The notes beneath the pieces were generated by a model. It did no database searches, was not told the origin of the DNA, and saw only the letters and a list, made by a program, of their open reading frames with translations. Shown here piece by piece: positions 1-6,301 of a stretch of DNA of 8,816 nucleotides. How positions within the stretch are numbered: position 1 is the first letter of the stretch; each line of letters starts with the position of its first letter. A program made the translations under genes and the position numbers. The DNA comes from Deferribacterales bacterium (GTDB lineage Bacteria; Chrysiogenota; Deferribacteres; Deferribacterales; JAISNW01): the NCBI GenBank assembly GCA_025997275.1, contig BNUJ01000060.1:1-8816 (forward strand). The letters run 5' to 3'.

Positions 1-1148
1 TGAACGCTTACAATGAAATATCCGTAGGCAATAAGATTGTCCAGTCATATACCTTAGAGGGGCATATGCTGACACGTTTCAAGAAATTGCTTGACGATTC
101 TTTCAACCTCGCTATGTTTGTGACGAAAAGTGCAGGCGTATTGTCGCCTATAACACATGTCCTTACGGCTATTGGCGTTGCACTTGTTGTGGGCTTTGGC
201 GGGCATTTTATTATGAACGGCACGCTCACTAGCGGTAATTTTGTGGCGTTTATGGTAGCACTGCTGATGTTATATAATCCGCTGAAGAACATCGGCAATA
301 ACTTCACAGGCTTGCAGGTAGCCCTATCAGCTATGGAACGTGTGTTTGAGATAATAGACACTACGCCGCTGATTAAGGGTAGTGACGGCACAAAAACACT
401 AGCCCGCATTGAAAAGGGTATCCAGTTGCGTGGTGTGCATTTTGGCTATAATGCAGATATTGAGGTGCTGCACGGCATCAATATTGACGTGCCGATAGGC
501 AAGATGGTCGCTATTGTGGGGGCTAGTGGCGGTGGCAAGAGCACGGTTTGCAGCCTGATTACACGGCTATATGACGTGACCAGCGGGGAGATATGCGTGG
601 ATGACGTCAATATAAAGGACTATAAACTGCAAACTCTGCGGGAAAATATTGCTGTTGTATTCCAAGACAACTTTATATTTGACGGCACTATCAGGGACAA
701 TATAATGATGGGACGGCTGAATGCCACCGATGAAGAACTAGCTACAGCAATAGAGAGCGCATACTTGACTGACTTTATAGAGACACTCCCGCTGGGGCTA
801 GATACGCAGGTGGGTGAAAACGGGCAGCTCTTATCAGGCGGGCAGAAGCAACGTGTGGCGATTGCTAGGGCGTTTATAAAGAATGCCCCTATTGTAATAC
901 TAGACGAGGCGACAAGCTCACTAGACAACAGAGCGGAGAAGGTCGTCCAAACTGCACTTGATGAGCTAATGAAGAATCGCACCGTTATAGTAGTGGCACA
1001 TAGGCTCAGCACGGTGCAAAATGCCGATAAGATTGTAGTTATAAACGAGGGCGTAGTGGCAGAGGAGGGCAGGCACGATGAACTGCTTGCTAAGCAGGGG
1101 GCATACTACGCACTATATATGGGGCAGTTTCAGAAGATTGGAGAGTAA
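1..1148 (+). CDS. msbA: MsbA-like ABC exporter, permease-ATPase half-transporter (5' end missing)
   Basis: The reading frame is open from base 3, so the first in-frame ATG at 66 is an internal methionine and the gene begins outside the window. The visible part holds the last intracellular loop and final membrane helices of a type IV ABC exporter (the stretch around GNKIVQSYTLEG is typical of the coupling-helix region), then a complete nucleotide-binding domain. Walker A (GASGGGKST) is at 519-545, the Q-loop (VVFQDN) near 655-672, the ABC signature LSGGQ at 831-845, Walker B (IVILDE) at 891-908, followed by the D-loop SSLD and the H-loop histidine in VVAHRLST. The family exports lipid A-core or other lipids and hydrophobic substrates across the inner membrane as a homodimer. 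The MsbA name rests on overall pattern; another half-size lipid or drug exporter of the same family is possible. The next gene starts 15 bases downstream, so the two are probably co-transcribed. Confidence 0.88.
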   Translation, partial: NAYNEISVGNKIVQSYTLEGHMLTRFKKLLDDSFNLAMFVTKSAGVLSPITHVLTAIGVALVVGFGGHFIMNGTLTSGNFVAFMVALLMLYNPLKNIGNNFTGLQVALSAMERVFEIIDTTPLIKGSDGTKTLARIEKGIQLRGVHFGYNADIEVLHGINIDVPIGKMVAIVGASGGGKSTVCSLITRLYDVTSGEICVDDVNIKDYKLQTLRENIAVVFQDNFIFDGTIRDNIMMGRLNATDEELATAIESAYLTDFIETLPLGLDTQVGENGQLLSGGQKQRVAIARAFIKNAPIVILDEATSSLDNRAEKVVQTALDELMKNRTVIVVAHRLSTVQNADKIVVINEGVVAEEGRHDELLAKQGAYYALYMGQFQKIGE

Positions 1149-1163
1149 GAGGTAGCTGGCATT

Positions 1164-2048
1164 ATGGAAAAGGCTAAGACGAAAAAAGCTCTTATAGTGA
1201 TATTTGTAATAGTGGCAACACTTGTAGTTGGCGCATACATTGCGCTAAACTATATATTTGCAGGTAAGGTGCGCAGTTTTCTAGCGACTAATAAGATGAC
1301 TAGCACTGTGCTATACGATAGAGTGTTTGTCAATGTGCTAGCCGGTAGCATATCGTTCTACAATCTACGTATTATAGTCAATAGAGTTCCGATTACTATT
1401 GCAAAGCTGACACTCTCCGGTGCAAAGCTAGCTAGCAATTTTCCTGACACGGCAACTATTACGATTAGCAATTTTAATATACCTATGCAGCAACAATTAC
1501 TCGGTGCTTATTCCGTCCCGCTTGCAGCTCTCGGCTATGCAGCAGCTACAGGCTCAGCCAAGCTAGATGTGGCTTACACGCGAGCAAATAAATCTGTCAA
1601 GGTTAACATTGCCAGCATAGACCTGCCAAAACTAGGGCAGCTCAGTGGCAATGTCACGTTCCAAAATACGCCAGAGAGGGACTGGCTCTCATTTACTAGG
1701 AATATAATGCAAAAGGATATCTCTGCGGCTAACGTTCGTTTTGTGAACCGCGGTATTATGACAAATATAAACAACTATTTTGCACGTAAGGGGAATAGCA
1801 CCCCCGCTAAGGCAAAGGATAGGACGTTGCGAGGCATTAACAAGCGAGTAATGGTGTCAGTGCGAGCTGACGAGAAACGAACGCTATCGCAGCTATATAG
1901 GTTTGTGGAAACGTCTGGCGGACTGATGATACAGCTCAACGAGCACTCTACTATTGCGAAACTGTTGCCTAATATGCAGGCGGTTAGCGGTCCGCGTGCG
2001 GGACTATTGTGGATGGGACGACTGCCTGTGAATGTGATAGCGAACTAA
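1164..2048 (+). CDS. Membrane-anchored extracytoplasmic protein of unknown function, possibly AsmA-like
   Basis: I do not recognise a specific family. The 294-residue protein starts with a short basic stretch (residues 1-8, four lysines) followed by one hydrophobic helix at about residues 9-31, so it is probably an inner-membrane-anchored protein with its body in the periplasm. The body (about 35-294) has many short alternating hydrophobic/polar stretches rich in Ile, Val, Asn and Thr, as expected of beta structure, and no cysteine or catalytic motif that I can see. A single N-terminal helix followed by beta-rich segments resembles AsmA/TamB/YhdP-type proteins, which act in lipid or outer-membrane homeostasis, but this protein is much shorter and the likeness is weak. 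An AGAGG ribosome binding site at 1148-1152 overlaps the stop codon of the exporter gene, suggesting an operon and possibly a shared lipid or envelope role. Confidence 0.75.
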   Translation: MEKAKTKKALIVIFVIVATLVVGAYIALNYIFAGKVRSFLATNKMTSTVLYDRVFVNVLAGSISFYNLRIIVNRVPITIAKLTLSGAKLASNFPDTATITISNFNIPMQQQLLGAYSVPLAALGYAAATGSAKLDVAYTRANKSVKVNIASIDLPKLGQLSGNVTFQNTPERDWLSFTRNIMQKDISAANVRFVNRGIMTNINNYFARKGNSTPAKAKDRTLRGINKRVMVSVRADEKRTLSQLYRFVETSGGLMIQLNEHSTIAKLLPNMQAVSGPRAGLLWMGRLPVNVIAN

Positions 2049-2067
2049 TTATGGGCATAATTTTTTA
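2048..2067 (+). terminator. Possible weak intrinsic terminator
   Basis: A perfect 7-bp inverted repeat, AATTATG (2048-2054) and CATAATT (2057-2063), with two bases between the arms, is followed directly by more T residues (2064-2067), giving six T in a row from 2062. In practice it would form six A-U pairs around a GGGC loop. It begins on the stop codon of the preceding gene. The stem is almost entirely AT, so it would be a weak terminator at best; chance is a real alternative. Confidence 0.25.
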
Positions 2068-2173
2068 GAGTTAGATAGCGGGGACAAGGTAGCTTTATCT
2101 GGTGCGATAGAGCGGGCTATAAGGGTATGTATAGAGCGTAGGATGTTGATTGTTATACTATAACTGAGGCAGA
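2049..2173. other. Non-coding gap upstream of the thiH-GGDEF gene
   Basis: This 125-bp stretch is the longest gap between genes in the window. I see no open frame with a ribosome binding site in it. It contains the possible hairpin at its left end, two copies of ATAGAGCG (2107-2114 and 2131-2138, 24 bp apart) and a related AGATAGCG at 2074-2081. An AT-rich TATACTATAA stretch at 2154-2163 could include a -10 element, but no convincing -35 lies at the right distance. It does not match the conserved TPP riboswitch core. Confidence 0.5.
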
Positions 2174-3823
2174 ATGTTTTCAGAAATATGGCAAAACTAC
2201 GATTTTGACGAGATTTCGGCGCGCATAGTAGCTGCAGGCAGTGGTGACGTTGAGCGCGCTCTCGCAAGCCAGCACCCGACCATAGCAGACCTGCCTGCCC
2301 TATTGTCCCCTGCGGCAGAAAGCTATATTGAGGAGATGGCTAGACGCTCCTACGCTATCACACGCAGACGGTTCGGCAACGCTATCCAGCTATACGCTCC
2401 GCTCTATATATCCAACGAATGCAGCAATGGTTGCCTATACTGTGGTTTCTCAGCAAAAAATCGTGACGTGGTGCGGCGAACATTAAGCCTAGCGGAGATT
2501 GAGAATGAATTAAAAGCGTTGTCTAGCATGGGCATCTCCCATACATTGCTACTGACAGGCGAAGCACCAGAAAAGGTAAATGAGAACTACATTGCAGAGG
2601 CTGTGAAAATTGCCCGTAAATATAGCGATTATATAGCTATAGAGGTCTATCCGCTAAGCGTTGATGGCTATTGTAGCCTAGTAAGTGCTGGTGTTGATGG
2701 CTTGACAGTCTACCAAGAAACATACGACCGCACCCAATACGATAAACTGCATCCGTTCGGGAAAAAGAGAGATATTGTATGGCGACTAGATGCCCCTGAC
2801 AGGGGGGCGTTGGCAGGGATGAATGCACTAGGGGTGGGGGCGTTGCTGGGGCTATCAGACGCTAGGGCGGATGTATATTTTGCGGCACTCCATGCAGACT
2901 ATCTGATGAAAAACTACTGGCGCACCCAAGTGAGCCTATCAATGCCTCGTATATGCACTGCAATTGGGAAGTTTGAGCCGCTGGTCAGCGTGAGCGATAA
3001 GATGTTTGTTCAGTTTATGACTGCATTGCGCATTATTCTGCCAGATGTTGGTTTTATGGTGTCAACACGTGAAACTGCTGATTTTAGAGATAATATAATG
3101 GAGCTAGGTGCCACGCAGATGAGTGCGGGCTCGTCTACAGAGCCTGGTGGCTACACGGCAAAGGGTGTAAGTGCTGCCCAGTTCCAGATAGGGGATAGGC
3201 GTAGCGTGGCGGAATTTTCCAGCGCGCTCATATCTAAAGGTCTTGAACCTGTGGTAAAGGATTGGGACGATAATTTGCATGCGGGCACTTATAAATTAAC
3301 ATCTACAGAAGTGCCAAATATAGACGGACTAACAGGGCTTATGGACAGGTCTAGCTTTTGGGTGCTAGCGCAGCGACTGTTTGAGGAACACAAAGGGACG
3401 GGCAAGTATATATCGGTGTTATTTATTGATATAGACAACTTTAAGGCTGTCAACGATAAATTTGGGCATCTCGCAGGTGATGCAGTGCTCTCTAAAATTG
3501 GTAGTGCTATTAAAAGTTCCGTGCGGATGCGCGACCTAGCCTGCCGCTATGGAGGGGACGAGTTCATAATCTTAATAACAGGTATGGGCGAGGACGTATC
3601 TGTCGTAGCCGATAGGCTAATAAAAAAAATTAGAACTATACAGTATGATGAACCCACTAGCCTACATGTAACGGCATCTATCGGTGTAATGACAGGCGCG
3701 CCAACCGATGCTGATGGGTTTGCCAGCTACATATTTAATGCGGATAAAGCACTCTATACATCAAAACACGAGGAAGGAGACAGGGTTAGTAAGTGGGTAG
3801 GCAATCATGCATGTGACAGCTGA
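2174..3823 (+). CDS. thiH: Fusion of 2-iminoacetate synthase (ThiH) with a GGDEF diguanylate cyclase domain
   Basis: This 549-residue protein joins two complete domains in one uninterrupted frame. Residues 1 to about 366 are ThiH, a radical-SAM tyrosine lyase that cleaves tyrosine to p-cresol and 2-iminoacetate (dehydroglycine) for the thiazole ring of thiamine. The CxxxCxxC cluster motif (Cys83, Cys87, Cys90) sits in CSNGCLYCGF. Further ThiH hallmarks are LLLTGE, VYQETY, WRLDAPDRGALAG, GLSD, STRE, SAGSSTEPGGY and the closing VVKDWD at 360-365. E. coli ThiH is about 377 residues and ends near this point. A linker of under 20 residues leads to a GGDEF domain at about 384-545: DGLTGL, FIDIDNFKAVND, GHLAGD, RYGGDEF (GGDEF at 460-464) and ASIGV. 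An inhibitory RxxD site (Arg451, Asp454) is spaced exactly as in PleD. GAGG at 2166-2169 supports the start. There is no HydG-type C-terminal cysteine domain. No other thi gene is nearby, and the 3' end overlaps the next gene by 17 bp. The domain calls are firm; the joint function is unknown. Confidence 0.93.
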   Translation: MFSEIWQNYDFDEISARIVAAGSGDVERALASQHPTIADLPALLSPAAESYIEEMARRSYAITRRRFGNAIQLYAPLYISNECSNGCLYCGFSAKNRDVVRRTLSLAEIENELKALSSMGISHTLLLTGEAPEKVNENYIAEAVKIARKYSDYIAIEVYPLSVDGYCSLVSAGVDGLTVYQETYDRTQYDKLHPFGKKRDIVWRLDAPDRGALAGMNALGVGALLGLSDARADVYFAALHADYLMKNYWRTQVSLSMPRICTAIGKFEPLVSVSDKMFVQFMTALRIILPDVGFMVSTRETADFRDNIMELGATQMSAGSSTEPGGYTAKGVSAAQFQIGDRRSVAEFSSALISKGLEPVVKDWDDNLHAGTYKLTSTEVPNIDGLTGLMDRSSFWVLAQRLFEEHKGTGKYISVLFIDIDNFKAVNDKFGHLAGDAVLSKIGSAIKSSVRMRDLACRYGGDEFIILITGMGEDVSVVADRLIKKIRTIQYDEPTSLHVTASIGVMTGAPTDADGFASYIFNADKALYTSKHEEGDRVSKWVGNHACDS

Positions 3824-4730
3824 AGTCGCATCAAAATCAACTCAGCTTGATAGAGTAGATAGCTTCTTAGCTGTTAAGACGGGCAAGTCGCGCAGTTACA
3901 TCTCCCAGCTTATAAAAGGTGGCTATGTGCTGTTGCGGGGGGTTCCGCCACGCAAATCTGATGTCGTAGCAAATGGCGATACGTTTGAGCTGACGTTCCC
4001 GCCAGAGCCTGATATTGACCTAACCCCGCGTGAAATACCATTTGACATCATCTATGACAGCCCCCGTTATGCTGTTATCAATAAACCTGCTGGCGTAGTG
4101 GTGCAGCCTGCACCCGGTCACTTGAATGATTCTTTAGTCAATGGGTTGTTATATGCGTTTAATATAACTGATGATATGGGAGATAAAAAGGGTGGCTTTA
4201 GACCCGGGATAGTTCATAGGCTTGATAAGGACACATCAGGGCTAATGCTGGTTGCCAAGGACAGAGACTCGCGCGAGATTTTATCAAAGCTATTTCATGA
4301 CAGGCTTATAAATAAGTATTATGTGGCTATTGCTATGGGCAAGCCACGCTTTCAAGAGATGCTTATAAATGAACCTATTGCACGGGATAAAATCCACAGA
4401 CAACGTATGTGTATAGATACTGGCGGACGCACTGCTAAAACGGGCGTTAAGGTGTCTAAACTATTTGTAAATTCATTTATGGCAGATATCCGTCTCTATA
4501 CGGGGCGCACGCACCAGATACGCATTCATTTCAAACATATCGGACACCCGTTGTTGGGCGATAGTCTTTATGGCGGGGCTAGCGCAGCAAGGCTATTCCA
4601 CAGGCAGGCATTGCATTCATACAAAATTGAATTCGTGGACCCGTTCGCTGGTAAGCCTGTCAGCTATACGGCACCGTTGCCAGAGGATATGCAAGAACTG
4701 ATTACTCGCCAACTTACAAACCCCTCTTGA
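3807..4730 (+). CDS. rluD: RluA/RluD-family 23S rRNA pseudouridine synthase with S4 domain
   Basis: This 307-residue cytoplasmic enzyme converts specific uridines to pseudouridine in large-subunit rRNA. An N-terminal S4 RNA-binding domain (about residues 13-80, SRSYISQLIKGGYVLLRG) is followed by the RluA catalytic domain: YAVINKPAGVVVQP, then HRLDKDTSGL with catalytic Asp140 (His137-Asp140), and the late motif GRTHQIRIHFKHIGHPLLGD. Length and architecture fit RluD (23S U1911/1915/1917), but the subfamily (RluD, RluC or a related member) cannot be fixed from motifs alone. The start at 3807 lies 17 bp inside the preceding gene; a GTG two codons downstream (3813) is an alternative, and the ribosome binding site is weak (GGGTAGG at 3795-3801), so translation is probably coupled to the thiH-GGDEF gene. 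Its TGA stop lies within the -35 hexamer of the next promoter. Confidence 0.92.
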   Translation: MHVTAEVASKSTQLDRVDSFLAVKTGKSRSYISQLIKGGYVLLRGVPPRKSDVVANGDTFELTFPPEPDIDLTPREIPFDIIYDSPRYAVINKPAGVVVQPAPGHLNDSLVNGLLYAFNITDDMGDKKGGFRPGIVHRLDKDTSGLMLVAKDRDSREILSKLFHDRLINKYYVAIAMGKPRFQEMLINEPIARDKIHRQRMCIDTGGRTAKTGVKVSKLFVNSFMADIRLYTGRTHQIRIHFKHIGHPLLGDSLYGGASAARLFHRQALHSYKIEFVDPFAGKPVSYTAPLPEDMQELITRQLTNPS

Positions 4731-4755
4731 CATTATGATAAAAGTGTGCTAGTTT
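4727..4755 (+). promoter_or_regulatory. Predicted sigma70-type promoter for the outer-membrane protein gene
   Basis: A consensus -35 TTGACA (4727-4732) is followed, after 17 bp, by TAGTTT (4750-4755). This -10 keeps the most important positions (TA....T) and has an extended TG one base upstream (4747-4748). The -35 includes the TGA stop codon of the pseudouridine synthase gene. Transcription would start near 4762, giving a leader of roughly 20-27 bases that carries a strong Shine-Dalgarno. TATAAA at 4755-4760 is an alternative -10 but lies 22 bp from the -35, which is too far. Confidence 0.6.
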
Positions 4756-4773
4756 ATAAACATAAATACATAG

Positions 4774-4779
4774 AAGGAG
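4774..4779 (+). promoter_or_regulatory. Strong Shine-Dalgarno that bears on the start choice
   Basis: AAGGAG here is 3 bases from the ATG at 4783 and 9 bases from the in-frame ATG at 4789. Normal spacing (about 5-9) favours the second ATG, which would give a protein two residues shorter at its N-terminus (beginning MSIKGVFRR). Confidence 0.7.
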
Positions 4780-4782
4780 TTT

Positions 4783-5376
4783 ATGTTTATGAGCATCAAA
4801 GGTGTTTTCAGAAGGTTCTTTATTATTCCGTTAATCGGTTTGGGCTTGGTTTTAGCGGCTGTGCCCGCTTATGCTATTGAGGCTGGTGCCAATGTGGGCG
4901 TTTATAAGCCCGCTGGCAAGTTGGGCGGTAGCGATGGTTTTGACCTAGGCGATTTAGACTTAGGCACTGGCTACGGCGTCCACCTTGACCTGCCAGTTAT
5001 CCCATTGTTGTTAAAGTTCCGCCTATCGGCTGACGGCTTTTCAGCAGACGGCAAACTTAAAGACCCTCTTGGTGGGCCAAAACTCAAAACTGAGGTTAAC
5101 GGGGTTGGCGGTAGTGGAATGCTTTTATTAGCACCTGCACTTGTTCCACTGAACCCTTACGTTGGTGTTGGCTACGGCGGACATAGCGTTAAAGTTAAGA
5201 TAGGTGGTGCTAGCGAAACAGATTTCTATCACGGCGTAACTTATGCTGCCGGTGTTGGTGTCAATTTCCTAGTAGTGTGCCGTCTAGGGCTTGACGCAAC
5301 GTATTTCCAAAACAAACACAGCGGCGACAAGGTTGAAGGCTATACCGTTGGGCTTGGGCTTTCTGTAGGATTATAA
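4783..5376 (+). CDS. Small outer-membrane beta-barrel-like protein
   Basis: A 197-residue exported protein (195 if it starts at the better-spaced ATG at 4789). A basic N-terminus and a hydrophobic core end in VPAYA before IEAG, a good signal peptidase I site at about residue 31. The mature part is about 166 residues, Gly-rich, with alternating hydrophobic strands such as NPYVGVGYGG, TYAAGVGVNFLV and GYTVGLGLSVGL. This fits an eight-stranded barrel of the OmpA/OmpW or 'outer membrane protein beta-barrel' type. The last residue is Leu rather than the usual Phe or Trp. Strand count and substrate are unknown. Codon choice differs from the neighbours (one ATA among seven Ile codons). With a consensus -35 and strong ribosome binding site, this suggests an abundant protein. 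The secreted peptidase gene follows after 19 bases and is probably co-transcribed. Confidence 0.8.
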   Translation: MFMSIKGVFRRFFIIPLIGLGLVLAAVPAYAIEAGANVGVYKPAGKLGGSDGFDLGDLDLGTGYGVHLDLPVIPLLLKFRLSADGFSADGKLKDPLGGPKLKTEVNGVGGSGMLLLAPALVPLNPYVGVGYGGHSVKVKIGGASETDFYHGVTYAAGVGVNFLVVCRLGLDATYFQNKHSGDKVEGYTVGLGLSVGL

Positions 5377-5395
5377 TTAGTCTTTAATAGCAACG

Positions 5396-6301
5396 ATGTT
5401 TAGGATATGCGCTAGTCTGACGTTGCTTGTGGTGCTCTGTTGTGGCGCATGGGCGGCTGATATAGTATATAGCCGTTCACAGAGCACCGGTAATAGCACT
5501 AAAGCAACAGTTGTCCACACTAAAAAGACCACAACCGTAAAAAACAATACTGGTGTTAGCACTAGCACTAGCACTAAATCTAAATCCAATTATAGCGGAA
5601 ACATAGTCTATGATTCGTCTAAATCGGAATATCTGCGTTATACCATACAAGTGGGTGCATTTCAGAGCGTTGACAATGCTGCGAACCTAGTTGACAAGCT
5701 AGACCACAGCGGGCTAAATCCTTTCTATTTCAAGGCGAGCGATGGGCTATACAAGGTGCGTTTCGGCAACTTCAACACCATAGACGATGCCAAAAGAGCA
5801 GCTACGTCATTGCAACGAGACCGTGTCATAATAGAATATTTTATCCTGTCGCCATCTGACTATGCAATTGCAAAGGCTAAGGGGGGTAGCTCCTCTGGTA
5901 GCAAATCAGAAAAATCGGCTAATCTGGGCTATGTAAGGCGTGAGCTGGTTTCTACATCTAAGAACTATCTAGGTGTGCCATACCGCTGGGGTGGTAGCTC
6001 TAAATCGGGCATAGATTGCTCTGGGCTGACACAGGCTATCTATAACCTAAATGGGCTTTCTATCCCGCGTAATTCGGCTATGCAGTATAATGCGGGTAAG
6101 AATATATCTAAACGGAGTTTGCAACCGGGTGATTTAGTGTTTTTCGCTACTAATGGTGGTAGACGCGTAAGTCATGTGGGTGTCTATGTAGGCAACGGCA
6201 AGTTCATACACGCCCCCGGTAGAGGCAAAAAAGTTCGCACAGCAAATCTATCAGACAAGTTTTTCGTTAAAACTTACGTGGGCGCGAGGACGTTTATATA
6301 G
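5396..6301 (+). CDS. Secreted SPOR-domain plus NlpC/P60 peptidoglycan endopeptidase
   Basis: A 301-residue exported cell-wall hydrolase. Residues 1-20 form a signal peptide with an AWA cleavage site before ADIVYS; the preceding VVLC is not a proper lipobox. A Ser/Thr/Lys/Asn-rich linker (about 27-68) includes a short STSTST repeat. A SPOR domain (about 81-150, YTIQVGAFQS to the strand ending YFI) should bind peptidoglycan stripped of stem peptides, as found at division sites. After a second Gly/Ser/Lys linker comes an NlpC/P60 domain (about 183-301) with YRWGG, catalytic Cys208 in DCSGL, His260 in HVGVYVG and a third polar residue His272 in FIHAP. Such enzymes cleave stem peptides, typically between D-gamma-glutamyl and meso-diaminopimelate. 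No good Shine-Dalgarno precedes the ATG, so translation may be coupled to the gene 19 bases upstream. Its 3' end overlaps the convergent korB gene by 8 bp. Confidence 0.92.
   Translation: MFRICASLTLLVVLCCGAWAADIVYSRSQSTGNSTKATVVHTKKTTTVKNNTGVSTSTSTKSKSNYSGNIVYDSSKSEYLRYTIQVGAFQSVDNAANLVDKLDHSGLNPFYFKASDGLYKVRFGNFNTIDDAKRAATSLQRDRVIIEYFILSPSDYAIAKAKGGSSSGSKSEKSANLGYVRRELVSTSKNYLGVPYRWGGSSKSGIDCSGLTQAIYNLNGLSIPRNSAMQYNAGKNISKRSLQPGDLVFFATNGGRRVSHVGVYVGNGKFIHAPGRGKKVRTANLSDKFFVKTYVGARTFI
5557..5576 (+). repeat. Short in-frame hexamer repeat (TAGCAC x3)
   Basis: Three tandem TAGCAC units (5557-5574) plus a partial fourth encode alternating Ser-Thr in the linker of the SPOR-NlpC/P60 protein. Units are a multiple of three bases, so slippage would change linker length without breaking the frame. 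Confidence 0.7.

Noticed and set aside
620..1012. Minus-strand open frame opposite the ABC transporter ATPase domain
   Set aside because: It is the reverse of a conserved ATPase coding region, with a Ser-rich composition typical of shadow frames.
1426..1437. GCTAGCTAGC palindrome as a regulatory site
   Set aside because: It lies inside a coding region and is explained by consecutive Leu-Ala-Ser codons in a CTAG-rich gene.
2049..2173. TPP riboswitch upstream of the thiH-containing gene
   Set aside because: There is a CTGAG near 2164, but the conserved CTGAGA and CTGATCTGGNTAATACC cores and the matching helices are absent.
2174..3280. HydG (hydrogenase maturase) instead of ThiH
   Set aside because: HydG is longer and has a second cysteine cluster in a C-terminal domain. 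Here the radical-SAM part ends at the ThiH-type VVKDWD motif and is followed by GGDEF.
3271..3325. The thiH-GGDEF fusion as a frameshift or missed-stop artefact
   Set aside because: Both domains are complete and in the same frame through the linker with no stop, and codon use is similar on both sides. Sequence error cannot be fully excluded without reads.
4750..4760. TATAAA at 4755 as the -10 element
   Set aside because: It is 22 bp from TTGACA; the TG-extended TAGTTT at 17 bp fits better.
5396..5470. Lipoprotein signal (Cys at residue 15 or 16) on the NlpC/P60 protein
   Set aside because: The residue before the first Cys is Leu and before the second is Cys, unlike the small residue of a lipobox, while AWA followed by AD is a good signal peptidase I site.
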